Positions 23,409-34,073 of a DNA stretch of 52,890 nt are shown here, one piece after another. The stretch lies in NCBI RefSeq assembly GCF_001039355.2, contig NW_019775291.1, positions 61,537 to 114,426 of the forward strand, given 5' to 3'. The notes under the pieces were generated by a model that was given only the letters and a program-made list of their open reading frames with translations, was not told the origin of the DNA and made no database searches. This stretch comes from Lingula anatina. Lineage: Eukaryota; Brachiopoda; Lingulata; Lingulida; Lingulidae. The position numbers and the translations under genes are program-made. Within the stretch, counting starts at the first letter, position 1. Every line of letters begins with the position of its first letter.

Positions 23409-23615
23409 ATTCACTTGGCCCTGGGGCCGGCCGCAATGTCGGACTGTCCGTACCGGGAACTGTCCCTTAACATTGGTTACCCTGTAGCTAGTGTTTTGGG
23501 TACTGGCAGGACGGGGTTTTTTCTGCTTTATCAAAACACGCCTTAACCTACGGATCATAAAGGACAAGAAGATCCATGTACCTAGATACACGGACACATG
23601 ATAATCACATACCAC

Positions 23616-23632
23616 GTAGGCGAGATACCTAC
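23616..23632 (+). other. GAGA-loop hairpin, stem GTAGG/CCTAC
   Basis: Loop CGAGATA closed by a 5-bp stem, followed by CATTCCTAT as in the hairpin at 23209. One of the repeated structural motifs of the element. Confidence 0.65.
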
Positions 23633-24196
23633 ATTCCTATTACCCACTAGTAACAATAGTGGTAATCAAGAAAACTCGACAAATACCCACTGAACCAAAA
23701 ATTACACTTGTCGGAGGACTCTGTGCATACATTTTCGACTCGTCAGACATAAGACACCGGACAAAGGCTTGACAATCAGCCAATCACAATGTTCTTTAAT
23801 GACACATATTTAGGACCAAAGGGAAACACGCAACACTACAGTGTCCCTTAACGACGGTGTTCCCTCCAAACAAGGTCTATATTCTTAAAGCAACACACGC
23901 CTATAAAGACCAACTAAGCAAACGATAGCTCAGTGTTAATACGCACATGCACAGAATTAGGATACTGATGAATTTGATCCGAGGTTAAAAAACCTTGCAA
24001 AAAAATGTAACCAAACAAACTACATCTAAACAGATAGGATCAAGATGCACCACGAGAACAGCCAATCAAAACTCATAACTAAAACAACCAATCAGATCCC
24101 GGCCTCGTTCTCGCATTTGACACAATTTCGACAAATCCTCAGTCGACCTCCGACTCTTGAGCTATTCACACGCTCAATTCATACCGTCCACCTTGA

Positions 24197-24393
24197 CACA
24201 AGCGAGACACTTGTGATCAAGCATGATACTATATAGCCGAGATGGCTCGTATCACTCACGATGGCGAGACACCATTGATGAAAACACATTAAACAAAGCA
24301 TGATACTTAAAAGCCGAGATGGCTCGTATCATTCACAATGGCGAGACACCATGCATTGATGAAAACTTACTAAACAAAGGCGAGACACCTTTG
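24197..24393 (+). other. Cluster of six GAGA-loop hairpins
   Basis: In order: CACAAG/CTTGTG (24197-24215), AGCC/GGCT (24235-24247), ATGG/CCAT (24261-24275), AGCC/GGCT (24312-24324), ATGG/CCAT (24338-24352) and CAAAGG/CCTTTG (24375-24393). All present a GAGA(C/T) loop core. Part of the run is a tandem duplication of about 72-77 bp containing the AGCC and ATGG hairpins and GCATGATACT. Confidence 0.75.
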
Positions 24394-24438
24394 CTTACCA
24401 GCCCCTACGTCCCTAAATTTTCCTTTTTTTTTTATCTC

Positions 24439-24497
24439 GGACTCTGCAGCTGATGAAGGTCAATTGTTGACCGAAAAGCGCTTTCTGCAACCAGTCC
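24439..24497 (+). ncRNA. Type I hammerhead-ribozyme-like motif
   Basis: Reads as stem I (GGACTCTGCAG), core CTGATGA (24450-24456), one extra A, stem II GGTCAA-TTG-TTGACC (24458-24472), GAAA (24473-24476), a minimal stem III, then the stem I return strand CTGCAACCAGTCC (24485-24497). Stem I pairs GGACT with AGTCC and TGCAG with CTGCA around an internal loop. Predicted cleavage is between 24484 and 24485. The stem III segment AAGCGCTT is self-complementary, as in animal hammerheads thought to act as dimers. The extra A after the core and U at the cleavage position are atypical, so activity is uncertain. Confidence 0.75.
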
Positions 24498-24803
24498 ACC
24501 CCCCCCCCCTCCCTCGAAAGGCGAGACGCCTCTATCGGGCCAATCACGAAATGCCCTTTTCAGGGCACCCTATGTAGACCGGTATCTATAAATCTGATAC
24601 TATGTAGGTGAGACACCTACCTTCCTATCAGAGACGATTCTTTCCTCATAATAAAGGCGAGAAGCCTTACACACTCAAAAAGTCGCTCTCAACTATGCAA
24701 GGGGCGCTGTCAAAATACACGTCCTCAGAGGCCCAGCTCTGAATCGTGTTATTTTGGTAAAGTGGAATCTAACTAGGGCATGAGCCGACCACCCCCAACA
24801 CGT
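24478..24803 (+). repeat. Right direct terminal repeat of the retrozyme-like element
   Basis: Second copy of 23083-23408. It stops abruptly at CAACACGT, where haplotype A sequence (CTGAACATTTGTCAG) resumes. It contains its own copies of three GAGA-loop hairpins. Confidence 0.9.
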
Positions 24804-24969
24804 CTGAACATTTGTCAGATTTACAGCTTTGTTTCCTGTATGGTGTCTGTGTATTTGTCAGCTTTGCTTTTTTGCTGTCTAGTTTTCTTTAAAAGTGTCA
24901 GACCTAACACATACATCAAACTATTACCACTAAACCATAAATTCCAACAGTTTCAAGTATATAACTTAA

Positions 24970-25307
24970 AGGGACAATAACTCTTCGTATGAAACCTATA
25001 TTTCACAATAAAAACATTGTGAATAAATTATAGAAATATAATATATTATGTTTTACCACAAAAAACACCAGTTATAGCTATTATTCTGATATCTGAATTT
25101 GTCTTTAGACCACGTGACCTCCATTGATGGCTATACTCTGTTAAAATCTCTTAAGAGATTTTAACAAAAAACCAAACATTTTAGAAAAAAAAACGGACTA
25201 ACTTTGAATGTAAAAAATGGATTCATTAACCATTGGTAAGTATGGGAAAATTGTTGTTTACTCCAGGAAAATTCATTTTTTGGCCAAAATGAAGAGTTAT
25301 TATCCCT
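24970..25307. mobile_element. TTAA-flanked MITE, haplotype B copy
   Basis: Allelic counterpart of 20617-20952, with TTAA at 24966-24969 and 25308-25311. The perfect 26-base palindrome is retained at 25140-25165. Confidence 0.85.
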
Positions 25308-26186
25308 TTAAAGAGATACCTGCTTGTTTTGTTTATTTTTGAACAGATATTGACTCATATTCTGTGCTTTTACCCTTGGTTGATTTTACCAACTATCATT
25401 TGATTAATTTTTCAGTTATAAGTCGTACTTAAAAAAAAACTAGAGGGAAAGAGAAATAGGTCAAATTTGTGACCAGAAATTTGAAGACATTTGAAGTTTT
25501 AGCCTTTTGGTTAACCAGGTGAGTTATTAGTACCACCAGCGTGTATGCTGGCATGCTCATGATTTTAGCGCAGGCCTGTCTCGTACAGCTCCCCCCGGCT
25601 ACTGCGGCTCCACAATCCGGCGCTGGAAACAAGTCACCATTACCGCTTCTCCTCCTAGACCGCTCGGACCTATGTCCCCATCTCTTGGATTTAGGTCACA
25701 TATAATCCCAACTTGAACCCCCTGTTTTTTTTTTTATCTCAGTCGGTGCATTCTTCTGGGTGTGACGCTCTTTGAAATGCACCCTTGTCAAAATTTTTGA
25801 AAATTCAATGCTAAATATCTCCCAAACCAAAGGAATTATGGAAAAAAATTACTACAGAAGTTTGACCAAGAGTCATGTGTGAAGATTCGAAATATGCCCT
25901 TGGATTTGACCTTTATTTTAAGGTCAAACAGGCCAAAATGTTTTAAAAATAGGAATTTTTTGCAAAAAAAAAAAAAATAGTTGTTTTTGTCAATTTTCAG
26001 AAACTACACAACCGTAAGCTCTCATATTATAGTTTGTTGCATTTTGTAGAGCATGTCAAGCGCCACACTGAGGGTGACATCTGTTCTTTTGTTTTCCTAA
26101 TGGTTTACAAGTTTCGCTATATCAAAAAGTACAACATCACAACATAACAGTGACAAAAATAAAATGTGAAATACTCCAATATTAGC

Positions 26187-26960
26187 ACCCATAGTTACTA
26201 TTGAACTTGAATAGGAAGTTATATACTGGCAATCTGTGACACTGGAATTGACCTGTGACCTTTTTTTCACCTGAAACTGAACATTGCCAATATTCTGATC
26301 CTTATATCTCCAAAACTGGCAGAGATATGCCCATAGTTACTATTAAACATGAATAGAAAGTCATATACTGGCAATCTTACTGTGACCTTGAATTTGACCT
26401 TTAGCCTACTTTTCACCACAAAATGAGCTTTTGCAAATTTTCCATCCCTTATATCTTCAAAACTGGCAGAGATATGCCCATAGTTACTATTGAACTTGAA
26501 TAGGAAGTCATATACTGGCAATCTTACTGTGACCTTGAAATTGACCTTTGACCTACTTTTCACCATGACCTGAACGTTATAAATTTTCCATCCTTTATAT
26601 CTCCAAAACTGGCTAAGATAAGCCCATAGTTACCTTTGAACTTGATTAAGAAGTCATATACTGGTAGTCTAATTGTAACCTTGAAATTGACATTTGACCT
26701 ACTATTTCTGATGAACTGAACTTTGCAAATATTCCGTCCTTCACAGATATACCCTTAGTTACTATTGAACATGACTAGGAGGTCATATACTGGCAGTCTT
26801 CCTGTGACCTTGAAATTGAAATTGACCTTGAAATCTTTGACCTGCGTTTCACCATGAACCTCAACTGGCAAATTTCCAGGCTCTTATATTTACTACTAAA
26901 TTTAGATGGGAAGTCCTTTATTCCCATTCACACTGCAACCTTGGATTTGACCTTTTACTT
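26187..26960. repeat. ~145-bp tandem array, haplotype B copy
   Basis: Same units as 21852-22830 without the MITE insertion. One unit carries an extra short internal duplication (near 26810-26840, 'gaaattgaaattgaccttgaaat'). Confidence 0.8.
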
Positions 26961-26975
26961 TTCCCCACGATTTTG

Positions 26976-27689
26976 TTGTAAATTGTAATTTTCTGTAAAA
27001 GAAAAATTGAGTTCTTGTTTATTGTATTTTGTAGAGCTTGTCAAGCACAATAATGTAGGTGCTGTCCTATTTTTTTGTTTTCCATATGAATGCGCTGACT
27101 CCAGCTGGTGGTATAATATCAGGAGGCGGTATTGCCCCTCTGACCCTCTAGTTTGATTGACCCTTTGAAGTGTAGGCTTTCTTTAAGTTGTGTAAGAAAC
27201 TGCTAGAAGTGATTCATATGCATTTCAAGGAATCGTTGCTGGCTTCATATGCATCTTTAAAAGGCTCTAAGACTGAGAGCATTGCCTATCTGACATGTAT
27301 TCTTTGGGAAAATAATGACCAAAAACTAGTTTTTTAGAGAATTTACAAAAAAAAAAAAAAAAGGCTTCATCCTTTTTCCAGTCCTGCTTTTTTAATGTGG
27401 ATTTTGGGCTCCAACAGTATGCATGTTATTCATTATGTAATCTAAAGGTAATTAGATATAACTGCACATCCACAATACTGGTTAACAACATTGGGGCAGT
27501 ACAAAAAATAAAAAAAAGAAAAAAACACAAAGCCATGCTCATTGTTACACTATATGATGACGAGAAATCAAAAATAAGTTTAATAATAAAAACTAAATGC
27601 TTATTTCTCTTAATGAAAAAATCAAAATTATATTATTTTGCAAAAACAAAATGCATCATGGGGTATGAATTAAAGAGAATACAAGTTAA
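26976..27689. other. Gene-free stretch
   Basis: AT-rich sequence with a poly-A run near 27348-27362. The 104-codon open frame at 27397-27711 is Lys/Ile-rich low complexity and overlaps the end of a MITE, so it is not called. Confidence 0.5.
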
Positions 27690-27997
27690 AGGTACACACT
27701 ATGAGATTTAACCTGCCAAAATGGATTTTCTCGGGATAGTACCAATTTTCTTGCACTCATGAATTAATTATTTACCCCTGTCTGCAATTGGATTTAACCT
27801 TTGATAAAATATATAAAGTTGATTTTGGCTCCAAATGATTGGTCATCATAAGAGTGCCCATTTTCTTATTATTTCAAATGGAAATGTCAACATCAGGTAT
27901 GCCCCAATCATTTTTAAGCTGTATGTAAGGTTTTATGAGAAGCTGTGGATGGCAAAAATAAGCATTTTGGGGATTTTCAAACCTATGGAGTGTACCT
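27690..27997. mobile_element. TTAA-flanked MITE, AGGTACAC ends
   Basis: Left end AGGTACACACTATGAGATTT. The right end inverted is AGGTACACTCCATAGGTTTG. TTAA is present at 27686-27689 and 27998-28001. 308 bp, non-coding. It has a different end sequence from the AGGGATAATAACTCTTC family but the same target preference. Confidence 0.8.
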
Positions 27998-28280
27998 TTA
28001 AGTTCACCCTATTTCCAAGTATTTTCTGCTACACTCCCTCACATAGTAGACAAAACCTGTGCCTTGCCAAGGCTTACTAATATTAGTATGTTGATCAAGT
28101 TCTGCCTAGTCTGTATTCAAGGTAATTAAATATGACTGAAGTTGTAATGCACAGAGATACTTGATAAATTAAGTAAACGAAATGAGTATAAAAACTAAAA
28201 AAGACATCAACTTTATTCAATTGATATAGGCCACCAGCCCATAGCAAATACATCACAACATTACAATTCGACATTTCACA

Positions 28281-28916
28281 TCAGTTTTCTCTAGCAATCA
28301 AACCATGGTAAATAAATCTAGCAAGGTTGTTCAGAGCATCAGGATTTCTTGTTTTCATCGTAGCAATATAACAATTTGAAGATGTATTGTTAGTATTCAA
28401 ATTAGGAATGTACCGAGCTCTCAATTCCTCATAACGTGGACAAACTAGTAAAAAATGCTTCTCATCTTCAATTTCATAAATATTTTTGTCTAAGCAATAT
28501 TTACACAACCTATCTATTTTTTGTAAATTTTCATGTCTACCAGTTTCTATTGCAAGTCTATGATTTGAAGCCCTGAATCTTGAAAATGCTTCTCTTTATT
28601 TCTTAATATTTACATCAAATAAATATTTTTCAGGTTCTAACAAACTCTTCAACAATGCATAGTTTTCACAAAGTTTTGGATTATTTTGTATGCTTTCAAC
28701 CCAATTTTGTCTGGCACAGTCCTTCAGCCTTAGTAAAAACTGGCTTACAAAGGTATTTATTTCACCCACATCTTGTGCTATCCATGCATAACCAAAACCA
28801 TACATATAAATTATTTGTTTCACTTTAGTCACCCAGTTAGTCCTTCCATGTTCATCTAGTGTACGCAACATATTATAGCAAGCTCTGGGGTACCTCTCTG
28901 GTTCCATCCTAATCAA
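28281..28916 (-). pseudogene. LINE reverse-transcriptase C-terminal relic
   Basis: A minus-strand frame of 212 codons with one in-frame TAA at 28596-28598 separates two readable parts. The upstream part contains EPERYPRACYNMLRTLDEHG and WVTKVKQIIYMYGFG. The downstream part has a zinc-ribbon-like C-x2-C-x12-H-x4-C (CKYCL...HFLLVC). This is the C-terminal end of a non-LTR retrotransposon polyprotein, which in full length copies the element by target-primed reverse transcription. The fragment is 5' truncated, as is typical of LINE insertions. A minus-strand AATAAA (28212-28217) lies downstream of the stop. The catalytic reverse-transcriptase and endonuclease parts are absent. Confidence 0.75.
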
Positions 28917-28969
28917 TTTCAGCCAATACTTAATACATCATATAGTGTAAACTGGATACAATGGTAATC

Positions 28970-29369
28970 TACCAGGGCCGCAGCTATTATTGTCGACATT
29001 TTTTGCTGAGGCGACCCTGTTACGTTTGACCATGAGGAAACAATTAACTCTGCCCACGCGCAGAAGGCTTTGTACTCGCTCTGCAAGAGCTTCACTTCGC
29101 GTAGATATGTAAGGCTCTGCTGTCTGCTGAAACTAGCCACATGATTAAAGTCAGAGCAATTAACTGTCTTGAATGCTGTCAAGCGGACTTAGACTGGACC
29201 TGCCAATTGGCAGTGCCTGAGCAGTTATGCAAACAATTACCAGCTATGTAATCAGCCTTGAGATTCCATTACAGGGTGACATCAGACCAAAATGACTGTC
29301 TATTTATCTAGAGACATTTCTGTGAATATCTGTGAAAAATCAATCTGTCACCCTGGTAGAGGGTAGTGT
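28970..29369. mobile_element. Diverged relative of the long-inverted-repeat element at 31868
   Basis: The right side CTGTCACCCTGGTAGAGGGTA and the internal blocks CTGCTCAGGCACTG, AATTACCAGC and TTTGTACTCGCTCTGC (strand-adjusted) match 31868-32546. The left end is degraded. The 87-codon minus-strand open frame (28919-29182) lies in it and is not a gene. Confidence 0.6.
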
Positions 29370-29878
29370 TTTAGAGATAAACATCTGTATTTTTGCTAAA
29401 AACTTAAGTATAAGAATAAATAAATCAAAAGAATACGTACAGTGCATAAAATGATACCATGTTAAACTTGAGATTGTAGGTCAAATGCAAAAGAATGACA
29501 AAACTGTCAAAAAAACATCAAAAAGTTTGAAACTGATATCACTAAAAAACCCTACCGTGTAAAATCATATGCTGATAAATTTTGATCAACTTAATTTTAA
29601 GTCTATGTGCATAATCTGAATACTTGACCATAATGTTATTAGTGCAAATGAAATCATTGTAATAAAGTTGTCTTGAATTTGTGTTTGTAAATAGTAATAT
29701 GATACGTTCTTATTTACAGGGAAGAATGCTTCAAACACGATGCTTATTGTGCTTGTAAATAATAATATGATAGGTTCTTACTTACAAGGAAGAATGCTTC
29801 AAACACAATGATGCATCATTTCAGTGAAAGATGCTTGACTACCATTCTTACAACACTTTAAAGTGTTTGTACTAAAAT

Positions 29879-32800
29879 CTATGACTTCATGCCGACCAAC
29901 TTTTCACTGATTTCCCACAGCTTTCTGGCATCGTCATCATTCTGTGCAAGGCGTGATGTTTTTTTCTCAGCACAATCCCTGAAATGATGAAGTAAATTTA
30001 AGTGTCATCTTTATATTCTTTGACCACTCCACGTTATCTCCAAATTGAACAATACAAAGGAACATGCAAATGTGGGTCCAACCATAAATGATATTGTCAA
30101 TGCCCATTGAGCTAAAGTAAAAAATAAAGTAACTTGAAAAATTAAAAATCCTTCCTCAACATGCATGACCATATTTAACATCCCAGCAATAAAATGTCTG
30201 AAAATACTATAATAAATTGTAAAAAATGAACATGTAACGTCACACTTACGAATAATATTTTCCGCTAATGCCCTCCAACTCTTCAGCCACTGCACAGTAA
30301 ATTGAAGTTTGGGCTCCTTGCCAAGAGTTTTTCCAAAGCAACCAAATCAGAGGAAAGAAAAGAAACTTGAATATTTGACTGTCAAAAACTGTGTGTCTGG
30401 CAAGCTCCGTTTTCACTGCACCTGGATGTAGTGCATAAACCGTTACCCCCGTACCTTCAAAAATAAAAAGGAAACTTTTTTTTAACTAAACACATCATCA
30501 ATCAGTTTTTTATTTAACCAGAATATATTATTCAATAGTCACCAAAAGAGATTCAAATGGGGGGAAATAACAAAATTGTGCAAAAATAAGGAAAATTTAT
30601 CATTTTTTGTGTGAAAGTAGAATAATATTACTTCTTACATGTCTTACTAACAAGCAGTCATAACAGAATTTTACGAAAAAAACCATTCGAATTACCTTCT
30701 AATTTTCTGGCCAATTCACGTGTAAATAAAATATTGGCAAGCTTGCTTTGGCCATAGGCTGTAATTGAATTGTACTTTTTCTCTGACATCAGGTCTTCAA
30801 AATTCATCTTCCCAAATGAATGGGCAACAGATGAAACATTTACAATACGACTTGGAGCACTTGTCTTAATACGATCCAGCAGCAAATGGGTGAACAAAAA
30901 GTGTCCTAGAGAAAAATGAAAACTGTAATAATAATGCCAAAAAAATGGTGAATTTTTGTGAAAAAAAACAGTTAACTAACATATATCCATTTAAATGTTA
31001 TTGCCAGTTTGGTGTAGAATTCAGATGAAATGAAGGAGAAGGCAAACAGAACTACACAAAGTTGATACAGATGAAATATCCTAGTACAAATTGTAAGAAA
31101 CATGCTAAAAAATATTTTTGAAATAAAAACTAGTAATTAACATTAAGTTTATAATAGAAACACAAACTCCAATGGTTTATAAATTTGGTAATTTACCATA
31201 TGAGGAAGACAGACTTACCTAAATGGTTGGTCCCAAACTGCATTTCAAAACCATCCTCTGTTTTTGTGTATGGACACATCATAACCCCTGCATTGTTGAT
31301 TAAAATATTGATCTTGTCTTCACCTAAAAATTTAAAAAATAATTTATAGCAATACCTCTTGTTATAAACCTTAGTTGTAGCATGCAATTTTAAAGAGGAG
31401 AGAGGTGGGGGGTTCTTTTTCTGAAAAAGTGGACCTTTTTTTTTTTAACTACAAAACCTTAAAGTTAGTGTTTCCATAAATCCTACATAGCAAATTAGGA
31501 TTCAGATCAAACCTTCTCCTGGCCAAAAAAGTCCTACTTTTTAACCTAATGCACATTCTTTCTACTGGCCAGGAATATCGCATCAACTACATAATTTACC
31601 AGTACGTACCATTGAAACAGGAATGGAAGTCTGCTAGGAACCGTAGTTCACTTCCCATTTATACTTTGTACAGGTGACATTCGTCTCATATACTAGCCCC
31701 AATACTCCAACTAACCCTTACCTGTAGTAATCATATGGGAGTCCAGGCTTCCATTCCTAGGACTTCCATTCCTGTTACACCATCCTTATACTTATGGGCA
31801 GTCAGTAACAGTGCTCATTGTGATATGAACTGATATTAACATCAGCCCACTTCAAGTAGATGTGGTACCCTCTACCAGGGCGAGTGATAGATTTTTTACA
31901 GATATTCACAGATATGTCTCTAGCTAGATAGATGTTCATTTAAACTCAACTCACCCTGTTGATTAATCTCAAGGTTGATTACATGGCTGGTAATTGTTTG
32001 CATAACTGCTCAGGCACTGCCACTTAGCAGGTCCAGTCTAAGTCTGCGTGACAGCAATCAAGACAGTTAATTATTCCGACTTCAATCACTTGCTCTACTG
32101 TGACAGATAAAAAAGCCTTAGGCTCTATTCCCATAGATTTTAGATTGATCTATCCCCACGGGGAGTCTCACTAGATTACTTTCAGATAATCCGACTTAAA
32201 TGTCCGTCCTGCCTACTACAAGATGTAAGGGGGTAATTAACTTTCGTGTCCGCCCGGCTGACAGCTACTTAGCGTGAACCCCCAGGGAGTTAGGTCGATC
32301 TAAAGTAGGTCGATCTAATCTATGGAAATGGGGTGTTAGACTGGTTGCGTAACAAGCAGTTATCACATCGTTGTGAAGGTCAGCTCATGCAGAGCAAGTA
32401 CAAAGCCTTTGGCGTGCGCGCAGAGATTATTGCTCCCACATGGGATTAATCAACAGGGTGAGTTGAGTTTAAATGAACATCTATCTAGCTAGAGACATAT
32501 CTGTGAATATCTGTAAAAAATCTATCACTCGCCCTGGTAGAGGGTATAGATGTGGTACCATGTTGGAGCACTGACATGCTATCAGGGATGTTTGTAATAA
32601 ACATGCATTGGACCTCAGAGTGGCCCTAACTGATAAATTCACTTACTCTTCAAAATTTCATCAGCACATTTCCTTACTGATTTCAGGCTTGCCAAGTCCA
32701 AATGATACAGAGCTACATTGTGAGGGCTCCCCGATGCATCACAAACTTCTTTCAAAGCTTGACTTCCCTTTTCCATATCCCTACAAGCAAGGATTACTCT

Positions 32801-33143
32801 TGCACCTGGTGGGAAAGAAATTGTTACATAACTGTGATCAGTTATTGTTACTCTATTACCGATAAAGGGGGGGGGGGGTTAAATAATTCAACATAAATCA
32901 GCAGATTACTTATAAAAACAACCATTAATCTTATCACATTTTCCCTAATATTTACAGATTGTCTCCGAAAGAATGAGTTGATAAAATAGGTGTTCCAGAG
33001 TGTGTCATAAACTTTTAATTCTGCTTATACTGGCTGTTCGGACCATCACTTTCCTAAAACCTATACTAGTCCCAACAATTAACCGGACCTTGATTGTGTC
33101 AAAAGTTTTTAAAATTTAGAACACTTAACAGTTACATTTAAAA

Positions 33144-33178
<35 letters not shown>

Positions 33179-33883
33179 AAAATAGTAAAATCAGAAGCTC
33201 TTATGAAAGCTTATCTATAGAAAAAAAGCCATTGGCCATGTCGGACCACTAAATTCACACATTATGAAAAATCTACTGGTCCAAACAAAATTTTGCTGGC
33301 TGCGGGCGTAGGATCAGTGACTAACGTCACAGACTACTCTCACTGCAGTATGATACCTCTTTTGGCTAAGTCTATAGCAGTTTCCTTTCCAATCCCTGTG
33401 TTTGCTCCTGTGATCACCACTGTTTTCCCCTCAAGTCTTGCCGTGCTTCGGCAAACACCTCCACTTGTGTACCGCCTGCAGATGAAGATTTTTATTAGAC
33501 TTTTATTATTTCTATGAATGAATATTAGTTGCACGCTTGCAATGGGATTTTTTGCCATTTCAGTGCATTTCTAGTTTCAGCATCTTGTTAGTTCCGAACC
33601 AGGTGCAGACATTAAAAATCGCAATAAGAGACGCCATTATACTACATGTACGTTATTAAAGCAAGGCTTCACCTTGCTGCTCACCTCTGTGGTGATTACA
33701 AACCAGCGTATAAGCATGACACAGCATTATTTTAGAAGTTGTTCATGGTAGACCTACATAAAACTTCACTTACTTTATCAAAACCACTGCAACAACCCCT
33801 GCACCTACAATACAAAGCGGTATCAACGGCTCAGTTATATATTCCGTGTCAGTAAAGTTCCAACTCCCAAATTTTGAGCCCAT
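29879..33883 (-). CDS. RDH: Retinol dehydrogenase 11/12-like (SDR), tandem copy 1
   Basis: Seven coding exons on the minus strand: 33774-33883, 33357-33475, 32647-32805, 31219-31323, 30696-30905, 30250-30454, 29879-29978. All have GT-AG introns and compatible phases, giving 335 residues. It is a short-chain dehydrogenase expected to reduce retinaldehyde or other aldehydes with NADPH at the ER or mitochondrial membrane. An N-terminal hydrophobic anchor (about 20-36) precedes GGVCR. The cofactor motif TGANTGIG is at 59-66, NNAG at 139-142, the catalytic Tyr/Lys in YGQSK at 215-219, and the serine in NVSS near 189-190. Blocks [19 protein letters not shown] and SGKYYSDC are typical of RDH11/12. 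The C-terminus is [11 protein letters not shown]. Its introns hold several transposons. The neighbour at 37716-42303 is a tandem paralogue with identical exon lengths in the middle five exons. Exact orthology within RDH11-14 is unresolved. Confidence 0.93.
31868..32546. mobile_element. Long-inverted-repeat element with nested MITE, in RDH copy 1 intron
   Basis: The arms are about 95-100 bp: CCCTCTACCAGGGCGAGTGA at the left and its inverse ending GGTAGAGGGTA at the right. TAGATGTGGTA occurs on both sides (31857-31867 and 32547-32557), giving an apparent 11-bp target duplication. Long arms and a 9-11-bp duplication suggest a Mutator-like non-autonomous element (inference). The 214-bp MITE at 32122-32335 is inserted in its middle. 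Confidence 0.78.
32122..32335 (-). mobile_element. Intact 214-bp MITE, nested
   Basis: Exactly the same length as the copy at 22177-22390, inverted, and flanked by TTAG on both sides (32118-32121, 32336-32339). Confirms a 4-bp target duplication for this family. Confidence 0.93.
33141..33180. repeat. (AAAT)n microsatellite
   Basis: About ten AAAT units in an intron of RDH copy 1. Confidence 0.95.
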
Positions 33884-34073
33884 TGCGACACCGATTGGGA
33901 GTAAAGTCCTGCAGTCGGCACACACTGCACTGCGAGTCGGATCAATATGTACATGTATTCATACGGGTTGTATAGAGCTTATTGATAGGATCGTGCAACC
34001 GTATAACTCCGTAAGCTGATAAACAGGTCAGACTATTCAAAAGTTTTTTTTCCCATTTTAACCGGGGCCGTAG

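Larger units (their letters stand above)
23083..24803 (+). mobile_element. Retrozyme-like / Penelope-like non-autonomous element
   Basis: A 1.7-kb insertion absent from haplotype A. It has two 326-bp direct repeats (23083-23408 and 24478-24803) around about 1.07 kb of unique sequence, so corresponding positions are 1395 bp apart. A hammerhead-ribozyme-like fold (24439-24497) ends at the start of the second repeat. Its predicted cleavage point falls at the repeat boundary, as in the partial head-to-tail dimers left by Penelope-like elements and retrozymes. No reverse transcriptase or other recognisable protein is encoded; open frames at 23298-23615 and 24045-24236 show no domain. The unit contains many GAGA-loop hairpins (listed separately) and several CCAAT motifs. 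It presumably depends on a reverse transcriptase supplied elsewhere. Confidence 0.8.
22999..26975. repeat. Haplotype B of the gene-free segment
   Basis: Resumes after the N at the equivalent of 20350. It is interrupted by the element 23083-24803, then continues parallel to haplotype A from the equivalent of 20452. It lacks the 214-bp MITE. Confidence 0.75.

Noticed and set aside
23298-23615. 105-codon minus-strand frame in the retrozyme-like element
   Set aside because: Spans the boundary of the left direct repeat, is antisense to the hammerhead and has no reverse-transcriptase or nuclease motif.
23083-24803. Ordinary LTR retrotransposon or solo-LTR interpretation
   Set aside because: No TG...CA termini, no convincing primer-binding site, no clear target duplication, and the repeat boundary coincides with a hammerhead cleavage point. 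A Penelope/retrozyme-type origin fits better.
21852-26960. CRISPR-like or gene-like reading of the ~145-bp repeats
   Set aside because: Units are degenerate, contiguous and without spacers, and the genome is eukaryotic. The open frames (21931-22179, 26267-26566) are the repeat read in translation.
27397-27711. 104-codon plus-strand open frame
   Set aside because: Low-complexity Lys/Ile-rich translation in AT-rich DNA, overlaps the left end of a MITE, no domain, no splice context.
28919-29182. 87-codon minus-strand frame
   Set aside because: It is part of a diverged inverted-repeat element related to 31868-32546.
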